NCBI RefSeq assembly: GCF_016908015.1
Contig: NZ_JAFBDB010000002.1
Coordinates: forward strand, 434,001 to 498,000
DNA length: 64,000 nucleotides
Direction of reading: 5' to 3'
From: Clostridium pascui
GTDB lineage: Bacteria; Bacillota; Clostridia; Clostridiales; Clostridiaceae
In this document: piece by piece, positions 29,154 through 37,545 of the stretch
Position numbering within the stretch: position 1 is the stretch's first letter
Layout: each line of letters opens with the position of its first letter
Notes under the pieces: model-generated
The model's database searches: none
Told to the model about the DNA's origin: nothing
The model's input: the letters and a program-made list of their open reading frames with translations, nothing else
Made by a program: the position numbers and the translations under genes

Positions 29154-29844
29154 TCTAAAAAATTAAAAAAATGAATAAAAAATAAAAAAAAAATCATTTA
29201 TCAAAAAAAAGTGAATAATATTTATCTTCTTGAATAAATATACCTTGATTTTTAACAAAAAATTTATAAAATTATAAGATTGTTATAAAAAATGTTAAAA
29301 AAATACAAATAATAATGCAAACAAAGATACAAAAATGTTGAAAAAAGCATTTTGGTGCTTTTGTATATTATATAATTATATATAAGTGATATCAATGGGT
29401 TGGTTATGAATTATTAAACAATATAATGCATTAAAATACTATATTTTAATGTTTTAAAGTGGATTTAAATATAAAATCAATATTAATGTATAATATGTTA
29501 TAAATATTACCAAAATGATTAAATAATTATGAATAAGTCGTTTGTTGTTCTATTAGAATTAAGAAGAATAAGAAATGTATTCGATAAAGAATTTATTTTA
29601 AATGTGAAATAATACATACATGATATTTCATTTATCGACAAAAATATGGAAAATCAGAGATGGTATTTATATTAGTGATATATGATTGAATGATGCGTGT
29701 CTTTATGGTTTGCGAGAAAGGGTAGAAGAACAATATGATAAGTAAATACTAACCACCAATAATGAATAATATAAACATAATTTTCACTATTGATGATTAG
29801 TGTTCAACAACTTGAGCTAACTATACAAAAGTAATTGCAAGGTT
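29154..29844. other. Long AT-rich intergenic region
   Basis: There is no supported gene in this stretch between the promoter of paralogue 2 and the end of paralogue 3. It has poly-A/T tracts. A 17-base imperfect inverted repeat (29748-29764 with 29785-29801, 14 of 17 matching) may terminate paralogue 3, but it lacks a T-run. Confidence 0.5.
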
Positions 29845-31035
29845 CTATTTTGCAAAAAAGTTTGTGAAGGTTGTTATTATAAGAGCATTTGCAAAGTCTA
29901 TTAAAAATGCTCCAACTATAGGTAGCACGAAAAATGCTCTAGGAGCTGGGCCAAATCTGTCTACAACAGATTTCATGTTTGCCATAGCTACAGGAGTTGC
30001 ACCCATACCGAATCCACAGTGTCCTGCAGACATAACAGCGGCATCAAAGTCTCTACCAGTTAAATTAAATGTTACAAACATTGCAAATATAAATACTAGT
30101 ATTGTTTGACATATAAGTATTACGACCATAGGACCCGCTACGGCTGCCAGTTCCCAAAGCTTTAAACCTATGAGAGCCATGGATAAAAAGACATTCAATC
30201 CTATGTTACCTAAAATATCCATACACCTACTGTTTACATTCCACTTGCCAGAAAGTTCACCGGTATTTAGTATTATTGCAGCAATTATCATAGAGTTAAC
30301 ATAAGACGGAAGTGTTAATCCTAAATTCTTGAAGAATTTTTCAAGTACTGCTCCTATGGCTATAGCTATAAGAAGAAGGGCAAAAGATCTAAACAATTCC
30401 TCGTAGGTAACTCTTTCTTCTATTTCATTTACTATGCTGCCTTTAGGTTTTTCTTCTTTTCTTGGTTCAAGTTTTTTTCTTTCTATTAATGATTTTGCTA
30501 CAGGTCCACCTATTAGTGAACCAAATACAAGGCCCCAAGTAGCTGCAGCCATGGCAGCAGTCATTGCACCTTTGAGTCCCATGCTTTCATATAATGGGGC
30601 AAAGGCTGCCCCGGTCCCGTGTCCTCCTGTCATTGTAACAGAACCGCATATGAGTCCAAGTAGAGGGCTAGCGTTTAAAATTCCTGCAAGGGCTACGCCT
30701 AGAGCGTCTTGTAATACGGCAAGACCGGCGGCGCATCCCCAAAATATCAGAACTTGAACTCCGCCTTTTTTGATGAGTTCTAAGCTGGCTGTGAATCCTA
30801 TAGAAGTAAAAAACACCATCATAAAAGGACTTTGGAGAGTGGTATCTAAATCAATTTTTAGTATATTGCTAAGTCTTAAAATTAAATTTAAAATGGAAAA
30901 GATAAGTCCTCCTACAACTGGAGCAGGAATACAAAATCTATAAAGTATAGTAAATTTTGTTCTTAACCATTCACCGAAGTAGTATATAACTACAGCTAAT
31001 GCAGTGGTTTGCATCATATCAAGTTTTATGTTCAT
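29845..31035 (-). CDS. gltS: Sodium/glutamate symporter GltS, paralogue 3
   Basis: The 396-residue GltS has MTGGHGTGAAFAPLYE and GHCGFGMGATPVAMANM. The most divergent stretch is the central loop (RKKLEPRKEEKPKGSIVNEIEERV). The N-terminus has EWLRTKFTILYRFCIPAPVVGG, closer to paralogue 1. It is a predicted Na+-coupled glutamate carrier. AAAGGATGGAG precedes the ATG. Its promoter lacks a recognisable cre site, unlike paralogues 2 and 4, suggesting different control. Confidence 0.93.
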   Translation of the reverse strand: MNIKLDMMQTTALAVVIYYFGEWLRTKFTILYRFCIPAPVVGGLIFSILNLILRLSNILKIDLDTTLQSPFMMVFFTSIGFTASLELIKKGGVQVLIFWGCAAGLAVLQDALGVALAGILNASPLLGLICGSVTMTGGHGTGAAFAPLYESMGLKGAMTAAMAAATWGLVFGSLIGGPVAKSLIERKKLEPRKEEKPKGSIVNEIEERVTYEELFRSFALLLIAIAIGAVLEKFFKNLGLTLPSYVNSMIIAAIILNTGELSGKWNVNSRCMDILGNIGLNVFLSMALIGLKLWELAAVAGPMVVILICQTILVFIFAMFVTFNLTGRDFDAAVMSAGHCGFGMGATPVAMANMKSVVDRFGPAPRAFFVLPIVGAFLIDFANALIITTFTNFFAK

Positions 31036-31095
31036 TAAACTCCATCCTTTCTTAATAATATTTAATCTTATAAAAGTTTTCCCTTAGAAAGGAAT

Positions 31096-31125
31096 ATTAT
31101 ACACAAGATATATGGAGTAAACCAA
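31096..31125 (-). promoter_or_regulatory. Promoter of gltS paralogue 3
   Basis: On the minus strand: TTGGTT (31120-31125), an 18-base spacer and TATAAT (31096-31101). The bases TGTGTATAAT are shared with the promoter of paralogue 2. Confidence 0.6.
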
Positions 31126-31190
31126 GTTGCAAGATAGAAATAAGAAACGTAAAAAAGAGAAAAGTAATAATTTTAAATTTTAAATGAAAA

Positions 31191-31235
31191 AACAAAAATG
31201 CCTGTTCGAAATGAACAGACATTTTTGTTTTTTCA
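31191..31235. terminator. Terminator of gltS paralogue 4
   Basis: 17-base arms (31191-31207 and 31213-31229) with one mismatch. A-rich sequence lies to the left and T-rich to the right, so it can work in both directions; its placement serves the minus-strand gene ending at 31271. Confidence 0.88.
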
Positions 31236-31270
31236 TAAATTCACTTTTAATATTTTATTAGAAAGGTATA

Positions 31271-32461
31271 CTATTTGAAGATATTAGCAAATGTAGTTAT
31301 AATTATTGCATTAGTGAAATCTATTAAGAAAGCACCAACTATAGGTAATGCAAAGAATGCTCTTGGAGCAGGTCCGAATCTTTCTACAACTGATTTCATA
31401 TTTGCCATTGCGTTTGGAGTAGCACCCATACCAAATCCACAATGTCCAGCGCTCATTACTGCAGCGTCAAAGTCTTTTCCCATTACATTGAATGTTATAT
31501 AATAAGCAAATAACCACATTACAATAACTTGAGCTATAAGTATTATAAGCATTGGTCCAGCAACTGCTGCAAGTTCCCAAAGTTTTAATGATATTAAGGC
31601 CATGGACAAGAAGATATTAAGTCCGATTGAACCGATTATTTCTGTACATTTTTGGTTAACGTGCCATTTACCATTTGATTCACCAACATTTAATATAATA
31701 GCAGCTATAATCATTGCGCTAACGTAAGCTGGAAGAGTTATCCCTAATTTCTTAAAGAAGTTTCCAAGTACTGCTCCGATTCCAAGAGCTACTAAAAGTA
31801 AAGCAAAGCTTTTAAATAATTCGTCATAAGATACAACTTCTTCAGCTGCAGCATTAACTTCTGCGTCAGAAACATATAGTTCTGGATGAGGTTTAAGATT
31901 TTTCTTTTCTATTAATTTTCTACCAAGTGGTCCTCCTATTAATGAACCGGATACAAGACCGAAAGTTGCAGCTGCCATAGCAAATGTTGTAGCACCTGCA
32001 AGTCCCATTTTTTCGAACTCTGGACCAAAGGCTCCACCTGTGCCGTGTCCGCCTGTCATTGTAACAGAACCAGTGATAAGTCCGAGTAAAGGATTTTGTC
32101 CTAATGCCTTAGCGATTGTTACACCAACTGCATCTTGAACGATACAAAGAACGGATGCTAATGCCCAAAATATAACAACTTGTATTCCGCCTTTTTTAAC
32201 AAGTTGTAAACTTGCTGTAAATCCTATAGAAGTAAAGAAAACCATCATAAATGGACTTTGTAATGTGGTGTCTAAAGTTAATTTTAACGCACCACTTTGT
32301 CTTAAGAAAAGGTTTAATATTGAGAAGATAAGTCCGCCAACAACTGGATCTGGAATACAAAATTTGTAGAGTAATTTCCACTTAGATTTTACCCATCCGC
32401 CGAAGTAGTAAATTACTACCGCTAATGCAGTGGTTTGCATCATGTCCAATTTCATTTCCAT
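31271..32461 (-). CDS. gltS: Sodium/glutamate symporter GltS, paralogue 4
   Basis: The 396-residue GltS has TGGHGTGGAFGPEFE and GHCGFGMGATPNAMANM. It is very similar to paralogue 2 along its length and shares its promoter and cre-like layout. Its central loop reads KPHPELYVSDAEVNAAAEEV. It is the first of the four tandem minus-strand copies in transcription direction, but each copy has its own terminator or promoter, so this is not one operon. Confidence 0.93.
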   Translation of the reverse strand: MEMKLDMMQTTALAVVIYYFGGWVKSKWKLLYKFCIPDPVVGGLIFSILNLFLRQSGALKLTLDTTLQSPFMMVFFTSIGFTASLQLVKKGGIQVVIFWALASVLCIVQDAVGVTIAKALGQNPLLGLITGSVTMTGGHGTGGAFGPEFEKMGLAGATTFAMAAATFGLVSGSLIGGPLGRKLIEKKNLKPHPELYVSDAEVNAAAEEVVSYDELFKSFALLLVALGIGAVLGNFFKKLGITLPAYVSAMIIAAIILNVGESNGKWHVNQKCTEIIGSIGLNIFLSMALISLKLWELAAVAGPMLIILIAQVIVMWLFAYYITFNVMGKDFDAAVMSAGHCGFGMGATPNAMANMKSVVERFGPAPRAFFALPIVGAFLIDFTNAIIITTFANIFK

Positions 32462-32529
32462 AATAAGTCCACCATCCTTTTAAATAAATTTAAATAAAAT
32501 AATAATGATAAAAATTAAACAACTTGTAC

Positions 32530-32543
32530 TGAAAACGTTAACC
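32530..32543. promoter_or_regulatory. cre-like CcpA site of gltS paralogue 4
   Basis: TGAAAACGTTAACC matches the cre core TGWAANCGNTNWCA at every position but the last. It lies just downstream of the -10 on the transcribed side, where CcpA binding would block transcription. Confidence 0.65.
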
Positions 32544-32558
32544 TACAGTACAATTATT

Positions 32559-32586
32559 ATTATACATCAAATTATAAAAAAATCAA
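32559..32586 (-). promoter_or_regulatory. Promoter of gltS paralogue 4
   Basis: On the minus strand: TTGATT (32581-32586), a 16-base spacer and TATAAT (32559-32564). Confidence 0.7.
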
Positions 32587-33120
32587 TCTAAAAAGTTAAA
32601 AAAATGAATGTTATTTTAAAAATTATTCATTTTTCAGTAAAAAATGAATAATATAAAATTGAAGTTATAATAATACAAAAAGTTATAAAAAAATTAATAA
32701 TTTAATTATATTATGAAAAGAAATAACTATTTAAAATGATTGTTTTATACAAAATTTTACAAGATATAGTCGAAAAATAAATAATAAATCTATTGGTTTT
32801 ATTGTTAAATATATTAATGATTATTGATTTGAAAGGTTGATAATAAATGGTTCTCAAAATAAAACTTATTTTGCATACTAATAAATTCTTTTAATTTATT
32901 TCAAAAAAATATATAAATATATGTATATGTGTTTATAAAACAATTATAATAAAATAAAAATATTAATAAAATGTTAAAAAATGATGGGTTAAGATGCGAA
33001 ATTTGAAGTTTTTTACAAAAATTTAATAATATAAAAGATATTATTAAAAAGAAAAATGAAATATTATTTTTAATATATTTCATATATGTTCCATTATATT
33101 GAATTTAAGGGATATATATA

Positions 33121-33152
33121 AAAGCTGCTTTGTAATACAACAAAGCAGCTTT
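33121..33152 (-). terminator. Terminator of the binding-protein gene
   Basis: Perfect 13-base arms (33121-33133 and 33140-33152) around a six-base loop. Only a short T-run follows on the minus strand. Confidence 0.75.
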
Positions 33153-33159
33153 GAAAATA

Positions 33160-34191
33160 CTATTTTACTTCGTTTAAAACTTTAGCTCCTATAGTGTTAT
33201 TAACAATATCTTTGAATGGTGGTCTTTTAGGAATTAGATCTGATTTATAAGACTGTATTACATCCATTAATTTTGTCATAGATTCTTCCTTTAATATAGG
33301 ATCTTCTGCAAAAGCATTTATACCTCTATAATTCTTTACAACAGATATGATTACATCCTTATCTGTTCCAGGGAAGAAAGATATTATAGATTCAGCTACT
33401 TTTTCGTCACTATTATTTTTAACCCATAGCTGTCCTTTATATAAAGCTTTTGTGAAGCTTTCCAGAAGAGCTTCATTTTTCTGTATATATGACTTGGTTG
33501 CAAAAAATGCAGTATATCCCATGTCTCCAACAGATTCTCCAATTGAAGCTACTATTTTACCTGAGTTATCTTTTTCAAGCATTGTGGCTGTAGGCTCAAA
33601 TAAAGCTACATAATCTCCGGTACCTGCTTTAAAAGCTCCAGAAGTTGCAGTGAAAGCTAAGTTTGTAATGAGTTTAACATCCTTAGCAGGATCTAATCCA
33701 TGATCTTTAAGGGCATATTCTAATGCCATTTCAGGTACGCCACCAGGTCTTCCGCCAATAATAGTTTTCCCTTTTAAGGATTCCCACTTGAAGTTATCTT
33801 CTTTAGTTCTTCCTACAAGGAAGGAACCATCTTTACGAGTTAAGTTAGCAAATATAACTGGAAAATCTTCTCTGTTTTGATTGTAAATGTAGATAACTTG
33901 CTCAGGACCGCAAAAACCTATATCAGCACTTCCGCTCAATACTTGCTGCATGGTTTTATCTGCACCTTGGCCTGTTGTAAGATTGATTTCTATGCCTTCT
34001 TCTTTAAAGAAGCCATTATTTACTGCAGCGTAAAATGGAGCATAGAAAACAGAACGAACAACTTCATTGACATTTACTTTTACTATTTTCTTTTCCTCGG
34101 TCTTAGTATTACCGCTGCAGGATACAAGTGCTGCTAGTAAAGTTACTATGACAATAATATAAGAAATAAGTTTAAGTTTTTTATGTTTCAT
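33160..34191 (-). CDS. ABC transporter substrate-binding lipoprotein (NMT1/SsuA-like)
   Basis: The 343-residue lipoprotein has signal residues 1-25 with lipobox AALVSC. A type II periplasmic-binding fold of the NMT1/THI5 and SsuA kind follows: FYAPFYAAVNNGFFKEEGIEI, then LSGSADIGFCGPEQVIY and LKGKTIIGGRPGGVPEMALEYAL. Such proteins bind sulfonates, nitrate, thiamine pyrimidine or similar small ligands. No permease or ATPase lies beside it; a matching orphan pair is at 11090-12654. GGAGG precedes the ATG. It is divergent from the sensor kinase. The ligand is unknown, and a link to histidine breakdown is only by position. Confidence 0.88.
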   Translation of the reverse strand: MKHKKLKLISYIIVIVTLLAALVSCSGNTKTEEKKIVKVNVNEVVRSVFYAPFYAAVNNGFFKEEGIEINLTTGQGADKTMQQVLSGSADIGFCGPEQVIYIYNQNREDFPVIFANLTRKDGSFLVGRTKEDNFKWESLKGKTIIGGRPGGVPEMALEYALKDHGLDPAKDVKLITNLAFTATSGAFKAGTGDYVALFEPTATMLEKDNSGKIVASIGESVGDMGYTAFFATKSYIQKNEALLESFTKALYKGQLWVKNNSDEKVAESIISFFPGTDKDVIISVVKNYRGINAFAEDPILKEESMTKLMDVIQSYKSDLIPKRPPFKDIVNNTIGAKVLNEVK

Positions 34192-34353
34192 AAAAACCTC
34201 CGATTAAACTTTTTTATATTCTTATAATATGTAAGATATGGTTAAGTGTGATAATATATAAAATAGCAAATAATAGTAATGATTTTGAAAGTTAAGCTTT
34301 TATAAGCTTGTTTTAATTAATACTAACTGTCTATATAAGAAAGGGGGATAACT

Positions 34354-35976
34354 GTGAGTGGAATTAGTAAAAAAAGATTAATACTTATTTTGATTATACC
34401 AATAATAGTCTCAGCGATATTCTATATCTATAAAAATAAACCCGATATAAAACAGCCACAAAATGTTGTGCTAGAAGTTGCAGGTGATATAAACTTTCCG
34501 CCATTTGAGTATTTAGATGAAAGTCATACATATGTAGGATTTAATGTGGATTTAATAAGAGCTGTGGCACTGAGAAGCGGAATGGAAGTTAAATTTACTC
34601 CTATGAAATGGGAAGATGCCTGTGAAAAGCTTAAGCAGGGAGAAGTAGATATAATAGAAGGAATGAAGCGAACTACTGAAAGGGATAAGCTATATGATTT
34701 TTCTGAAGAAATACTTACAAATTCCCAAAGTATTTTTGTGTTAAATGAAAATAATTACTTAAATAAATATGAGGATTTGGTTCAGCATACAGTAGCTATA
34801 CAAAAGGGGGATGTAGCTGTTAATAATTTACAAAACATGGAAGGGGTAAAGATAATATTTACAAAGGATCAAGAAGATGCTTTTAAGAAGCTTTTAAGTA
34901 AAGAAGTAGATGCTTTTATAGGTAATACATTAACCGGCGTGTATTATGCAAATAAGCTAAGTATCAATAACAAGCTGAAAATTGTGGGTGGTCCTTTGAA
35001 TTCTACAGCATATAGCATTGCAGTAAGAAAAGGAGACAAGGCAACTTTAGAACTCTTGAACAAGGGCATAAAAGAAATAAAAGAAAATGGCACTTATGAT
35101 ATGATTTATACAAAATGGTTTGGACAATCTTTTAAGTACTCTAATTGGTATGTAAGGAATACACTTAAATATTCATTAATAGCCATGTGCATTTTTCTTA
35201 TAGTGCTTTTTTTAATGTATATGTGGAATGATAAGCTTAAAGAAGAAGTAGAAAAGAAAACTAAAAGTTTAGAAATGGCTAATGAATCTTTAAGAAAAAA
35301 AGATAGGATGGAATCTCTAGGAATCTTAATGGCAGGTATAGCACATGAAATAAGAAATCCTTTAACTTCTATTAAAACTTATGCAGAATTGCTTCCTAAA
35401 AAATATGATAATCCTAAATTTAGAGAAATGATAAGTAAAGATATACCTTATGAAATAGAAAGACTTAATAATTTAATAAATGAGCTTTTAGAGTATTCTA
35501 AACCTAAAAAGGCATTTAAAGAAAATACAAATTTATATGAAGTCGTAGAAAAAATACTAGCTCTCACAGCTAATAAAATACAAAAAGAAAATGTAAAAAT
35601 AAATATAGAGATACCTAACAATATATTTATATATGCAGACAAGAATCATCTTAAGCAAATAATTATAAACTTAATACTAAACGGCATAGAATCACTTAAT
35701 AAAGACAAAAAAATAATAAATATAAGTACTATGGAGAGCTTGGGGAAGATTTATTTAATGATAGAGGATAATGGTTGCGGTATGGATAAGGATGAGTTAA
35801 ATAAAATATATGATCCATTTTATACTACAAAGGCATCAGGAACAGGATTAGGGCTTTTTGTATGCTATCAGCTTATGGAAGAAAACAGTGGAAGGATACA
35901 TGTATCGAGTGCAAAGGGTGAGGGAACTTCATTTATATTAGAATTTAAAAGTTTAGGAGATGGTGAAAGTGTTTAA
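34354..35976 (+). CDS. Sensor histidine kinase with extracellular amino-acid-binding domain
   Basis: The 540-residue kinase has membrane helix 1 (about 8-26). An extracellular SBP_bac_3 domain of the polar-amino-acid-binding type (about 40-262) has FPPFEYLDE, YVGFNVDLIRA and DIIEGMKRTTERDKLYDFSEE. Helix 2 is at about 273-291. HisKA has phosphoacceptor His331 in AGIAHEIRNPLTSI. The ATPase domain has DNGCGM and GTGLGLFVCYQL. It would sense an external amino acid and phosphorylate the overlapping NtrC-type regulator. Proximity to hutU makes histidine, urocanate or glutamate plausible ligands. It starts at GTG, eight bases after AAGGGGGA. Confidence 0.92.
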   Translation: MSGISKKRLILILIIPIIVSAIFYIYKNKPDIKQPQNVVLEVAGDINFPPFEYLDESHTYVGFNVDLIRAVALRSGMEVKFTPMKWEDACEKLKQGEVDIIEGMKRTTERDKLYDFSEEILTNSQSIFVLNENNYLNKYEDLVQHTVAIQKGDVAVNNLQNMEGVKIIFTKDQEDAFKKLLSKEVDAFIGNTLTGVYYANKLSINNKLKIVGGPLNSTAYSIAVRKGDKATLELLNKGIKEIKENGTYDMIYTKWFGQSFKYSNWYVRNTLKYSLIAMCIFLIVLFLMYMWNDKLKEEVEKKTKSLEMANESLRKKDRMESLGILMAGIAHEIRNPLTSIKTYAELLPKKYDNPKFREMISKDIPYEIERLNNLINELLEYSKPKKAFKENTNLYEVVEKILALTANKIQKENVKINIEIPNNIFIYADKNHLKQIIINLILNGIESLNKDKKIINISTMESLGKIYLMIEDNGCGMDKDELNKIYDPFYTTKASGTGLGLFVCYQLMEENSGRIHVSSAKGEGTSFILEFKSLGDGESV

Positions 35977-37312
35977 GGTATTGGTTATTGATGATGAAAG
36001 CTCTATATGTACAGCGTTAAGCTTTGCCCTAGAAGATGATTACGAGGTTTTCACAGCAAATAATGAAGAAACTGCGTTAGCTATTATAAATGAAGTTGAT
36101 ATAAATATTATACTTTTAGATTTAAGATTAGGGGATGAAAATGGAATAGAGATTTTGAAAAAAATAAAGATTGTAAACAAAGAAATAATGGTAATTATGA
36201 TGACTGCATTCGGAACTATAGAGTCTTCTGTGGAAGCTATTAAAAATGGAGCGTTTTACTATATTACAAAACCTATTAATATGGAAGAGCTTGATATTCT
36301 TATGAAAAAGGCTGAGGAATACATAGGATTAAATAGTAAAATAAAATACTTAAGTGATAAGGTAGATAAAAATTATAATATAATAGGAAGCTCCTCTAAA
36401 ATGAAGGAAGTTTTCAATCTAATAGATAGAGTTAAAGATGTAAACATAAATGTATTTATAACAGGAGAAAGCGGCACTGGAAAAGAACTTGTTGCAAGGG
36501 CGATTCATTTTAATGGAAAAAGAAAGGACAAGCCTTTCAATGTAATAAATTGCTCGGCAATACCAGATAATCTTTTAGAAAGTGAGCTCTTTGGATATAA
36601 AAAAGGTGCTTTCACAGGTGCAGCGGAGGATAGAAAAGGAATAATAGAACTTTCAAGTGAAGGTACATTATTTCTAGATGAAATAGGTGATATGGATATA
36701 AACTTGCAAACTAAGCTTTTAAGAGTAATTCAAGATAAAGAAATAAGACCTGTTGGTTCTAATAAAATTATAAAAGTGGACGTTAGATTTATATCTGCTA
36801 CAAATAAAAATTTAAAGGAAGAGGTCAAAAGAGGTAATTTTAGACAAGACTTATTTTATAGATTAAACGTAATAAATATACAAATTCCTCCGCTAAGAGA
36901 AAGGATGGAAGATATGCCTGAAATCATAGAATATTTTATAAAAAAATATAGTAATCAGTTTGAAAAGAGAATAAATGGCATAACAGCAGGAGCGCTACAA
37001 GCTTTAGAAGGGTATAAATTTAATGGGAATGTACGTGAACTCCAAAATATATTAGAAAGAGCTGTGGTGTTAACAAGAAACGAGTATATAGATAAAGAAG
37101 ATTTACCTCCTGAAATTTTCGAATCAGAAAATATACTCCTATTAAAAGATCATCTTATACCAATTTATGTGGGGGAGGATATGAAGACTATAGAAAAAAA
37201 GGTTATAGAATATAACTTAAAGAAATTCAAACAAAATAGAAAAAATACTGCTGAAGCTTTGGGGATCAGCGAAAGAAACTTAAGGTATAAGATTAAGGAA
37301 TACGAGCTATGA
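35969..37312 (+). CDS. NtrC-family sigma-54-dependent response regulator
   Basis: The regulator is about 447 residues. The receiver domain (1-120) has phosphoacceptor Asp51 in ILLDLRLGDE. The AAA+ domain has Walker A GESGTGKE and Walker B FLDEIGD; its sigma-54 contact loop GAFTGA is complete at about 213-218. The C-terminal Fis-type helix-turn-helix ends NTAEALGISERNLRYKIKEY. It should activate -24/-12 promoters from a distance. The only such promoter seen here is at 53347-53361. The start is ambiguous: GTG at 35969 is nine bases after AGGAG, whereas ATG at 35960 abuts it. Either way it overlaps the kinase gene. Confidence 0.93.
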   Translation: MFKVLVIDDESSICTALSFALEDDYEVFTANNEETALAIINEVDINIILLDLRLGDENGIEILKKIKIVNKEIMVIMMTAFGTIESSVEAIKNGAFYYITKPINMEELDILMKKAEEYIGLNSKIKYLSDKVDKNYNIIGSSSKMKEVFNLIDRVKDVNINVFITGESGTGKELVARAIHFNGKRKDKPFNVINCSAIPDNLLESELFGYKKGAFTGAAEDRKGIIELSSEGTLFLDEIGDMDINLQTKLLRVIQDKEIRPVGSNKIIKVDVRFISATNKNLKEEVKRGNFRQDLFYRLNVINIQIPPLRERMEDMPEIIEYFIKKYSNQFEKRINGITAGALQALEGYKFNGNVRELQNILERAVVLTRNEYIDKEDLPPEIFESENILLLKDHLIPIYVGEDMKTIEKKVIEYNLKKFKQNRKNTAEALGISERNLRYKIKEYEL

Positions 37313-37320
37313 TAGTTGCT

Positions 37321-37354
37321 AACCTAGTAACCAGTGGCCAGTGGTTACTAGGTT
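37321..37354. repeat. Palindromic element after the response regulator
   Basis: Perfect 13-base arms AACCTAGTAACCA/TGGTTACTAGGTT with an eight-base centre begin six bases after the stop codon. A related sequence follows valS at 62472. There is no T-run, so it may be a REP-like 3' element rather than a simple terminator. Confidence 0.7.
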
Positions 37355-37391
37355 AACATATTGGTTACTAAAAAATGCTTTGCATTTTTAC

Positions 37392-37490
37392 CGTCTATAA
37401 ACGGGAACGTCAAAAAAGTCGAATTTTAAGTTAGAAATTTCTGAATTTATAAAATACATAGACGTTTTAACGACGAAGCTGATATATAAT
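37392..37490 (+). promoter_or_regulatory. hutU promoter with GACGAAG motif
   Basis: CGTCTATAAA (37392-37401) lies upstream. TAGACG (37459-37464), 20 bases and TATAAT (37485-37490) follow. GACGAAG ends six bases before the -10. The same TAGACG-N20-TATAAT arrangement precedes ftcD at 55433, and a near copy precedes the DapF-like gene. The -35 hexamer is poor (ACGTTT), which fits an activator-dependent promoter. Confidence 0.6.
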
Positions 37491-37545
37491 AAGAGTGTAA
37501 GATAAATACGCAATATAAATATTTAACATATAGGGGGATTTAAAA

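Larger units (their letters stand above)
32462..33159. other. AT-rich intergenic region upstream of gltS paralogue 4
   Basis: It contains the cre-like site (32530-32543), the promoter (32559-32586) and the terminator of the binding-protein gene (33121-33152). The remainder is AT-rich with short chance reading frames and no ribosome sites. Confidence 0.5.

Noticed and set aside
29748-29801. Inverted repeat as a definite terminator of gltS paralogue 3
   Set aside because: Three mismatches in 17 and no T-run; mentioned only within the intergenic entry.
32901-33083. 60-residue frame in the gltS/binding-protein gap
   Set aside because: Composition is that of AT-rich intergenic DNA, with no ribosome site and no family resemblance.
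26016-34353. Other sigma-54 promoters before the minus-strand gltS and binding-protein genes
   Set aside because: I scanned the upstream regions for GG-N10-GC on the coding strand and found none with the surrounding consensus.
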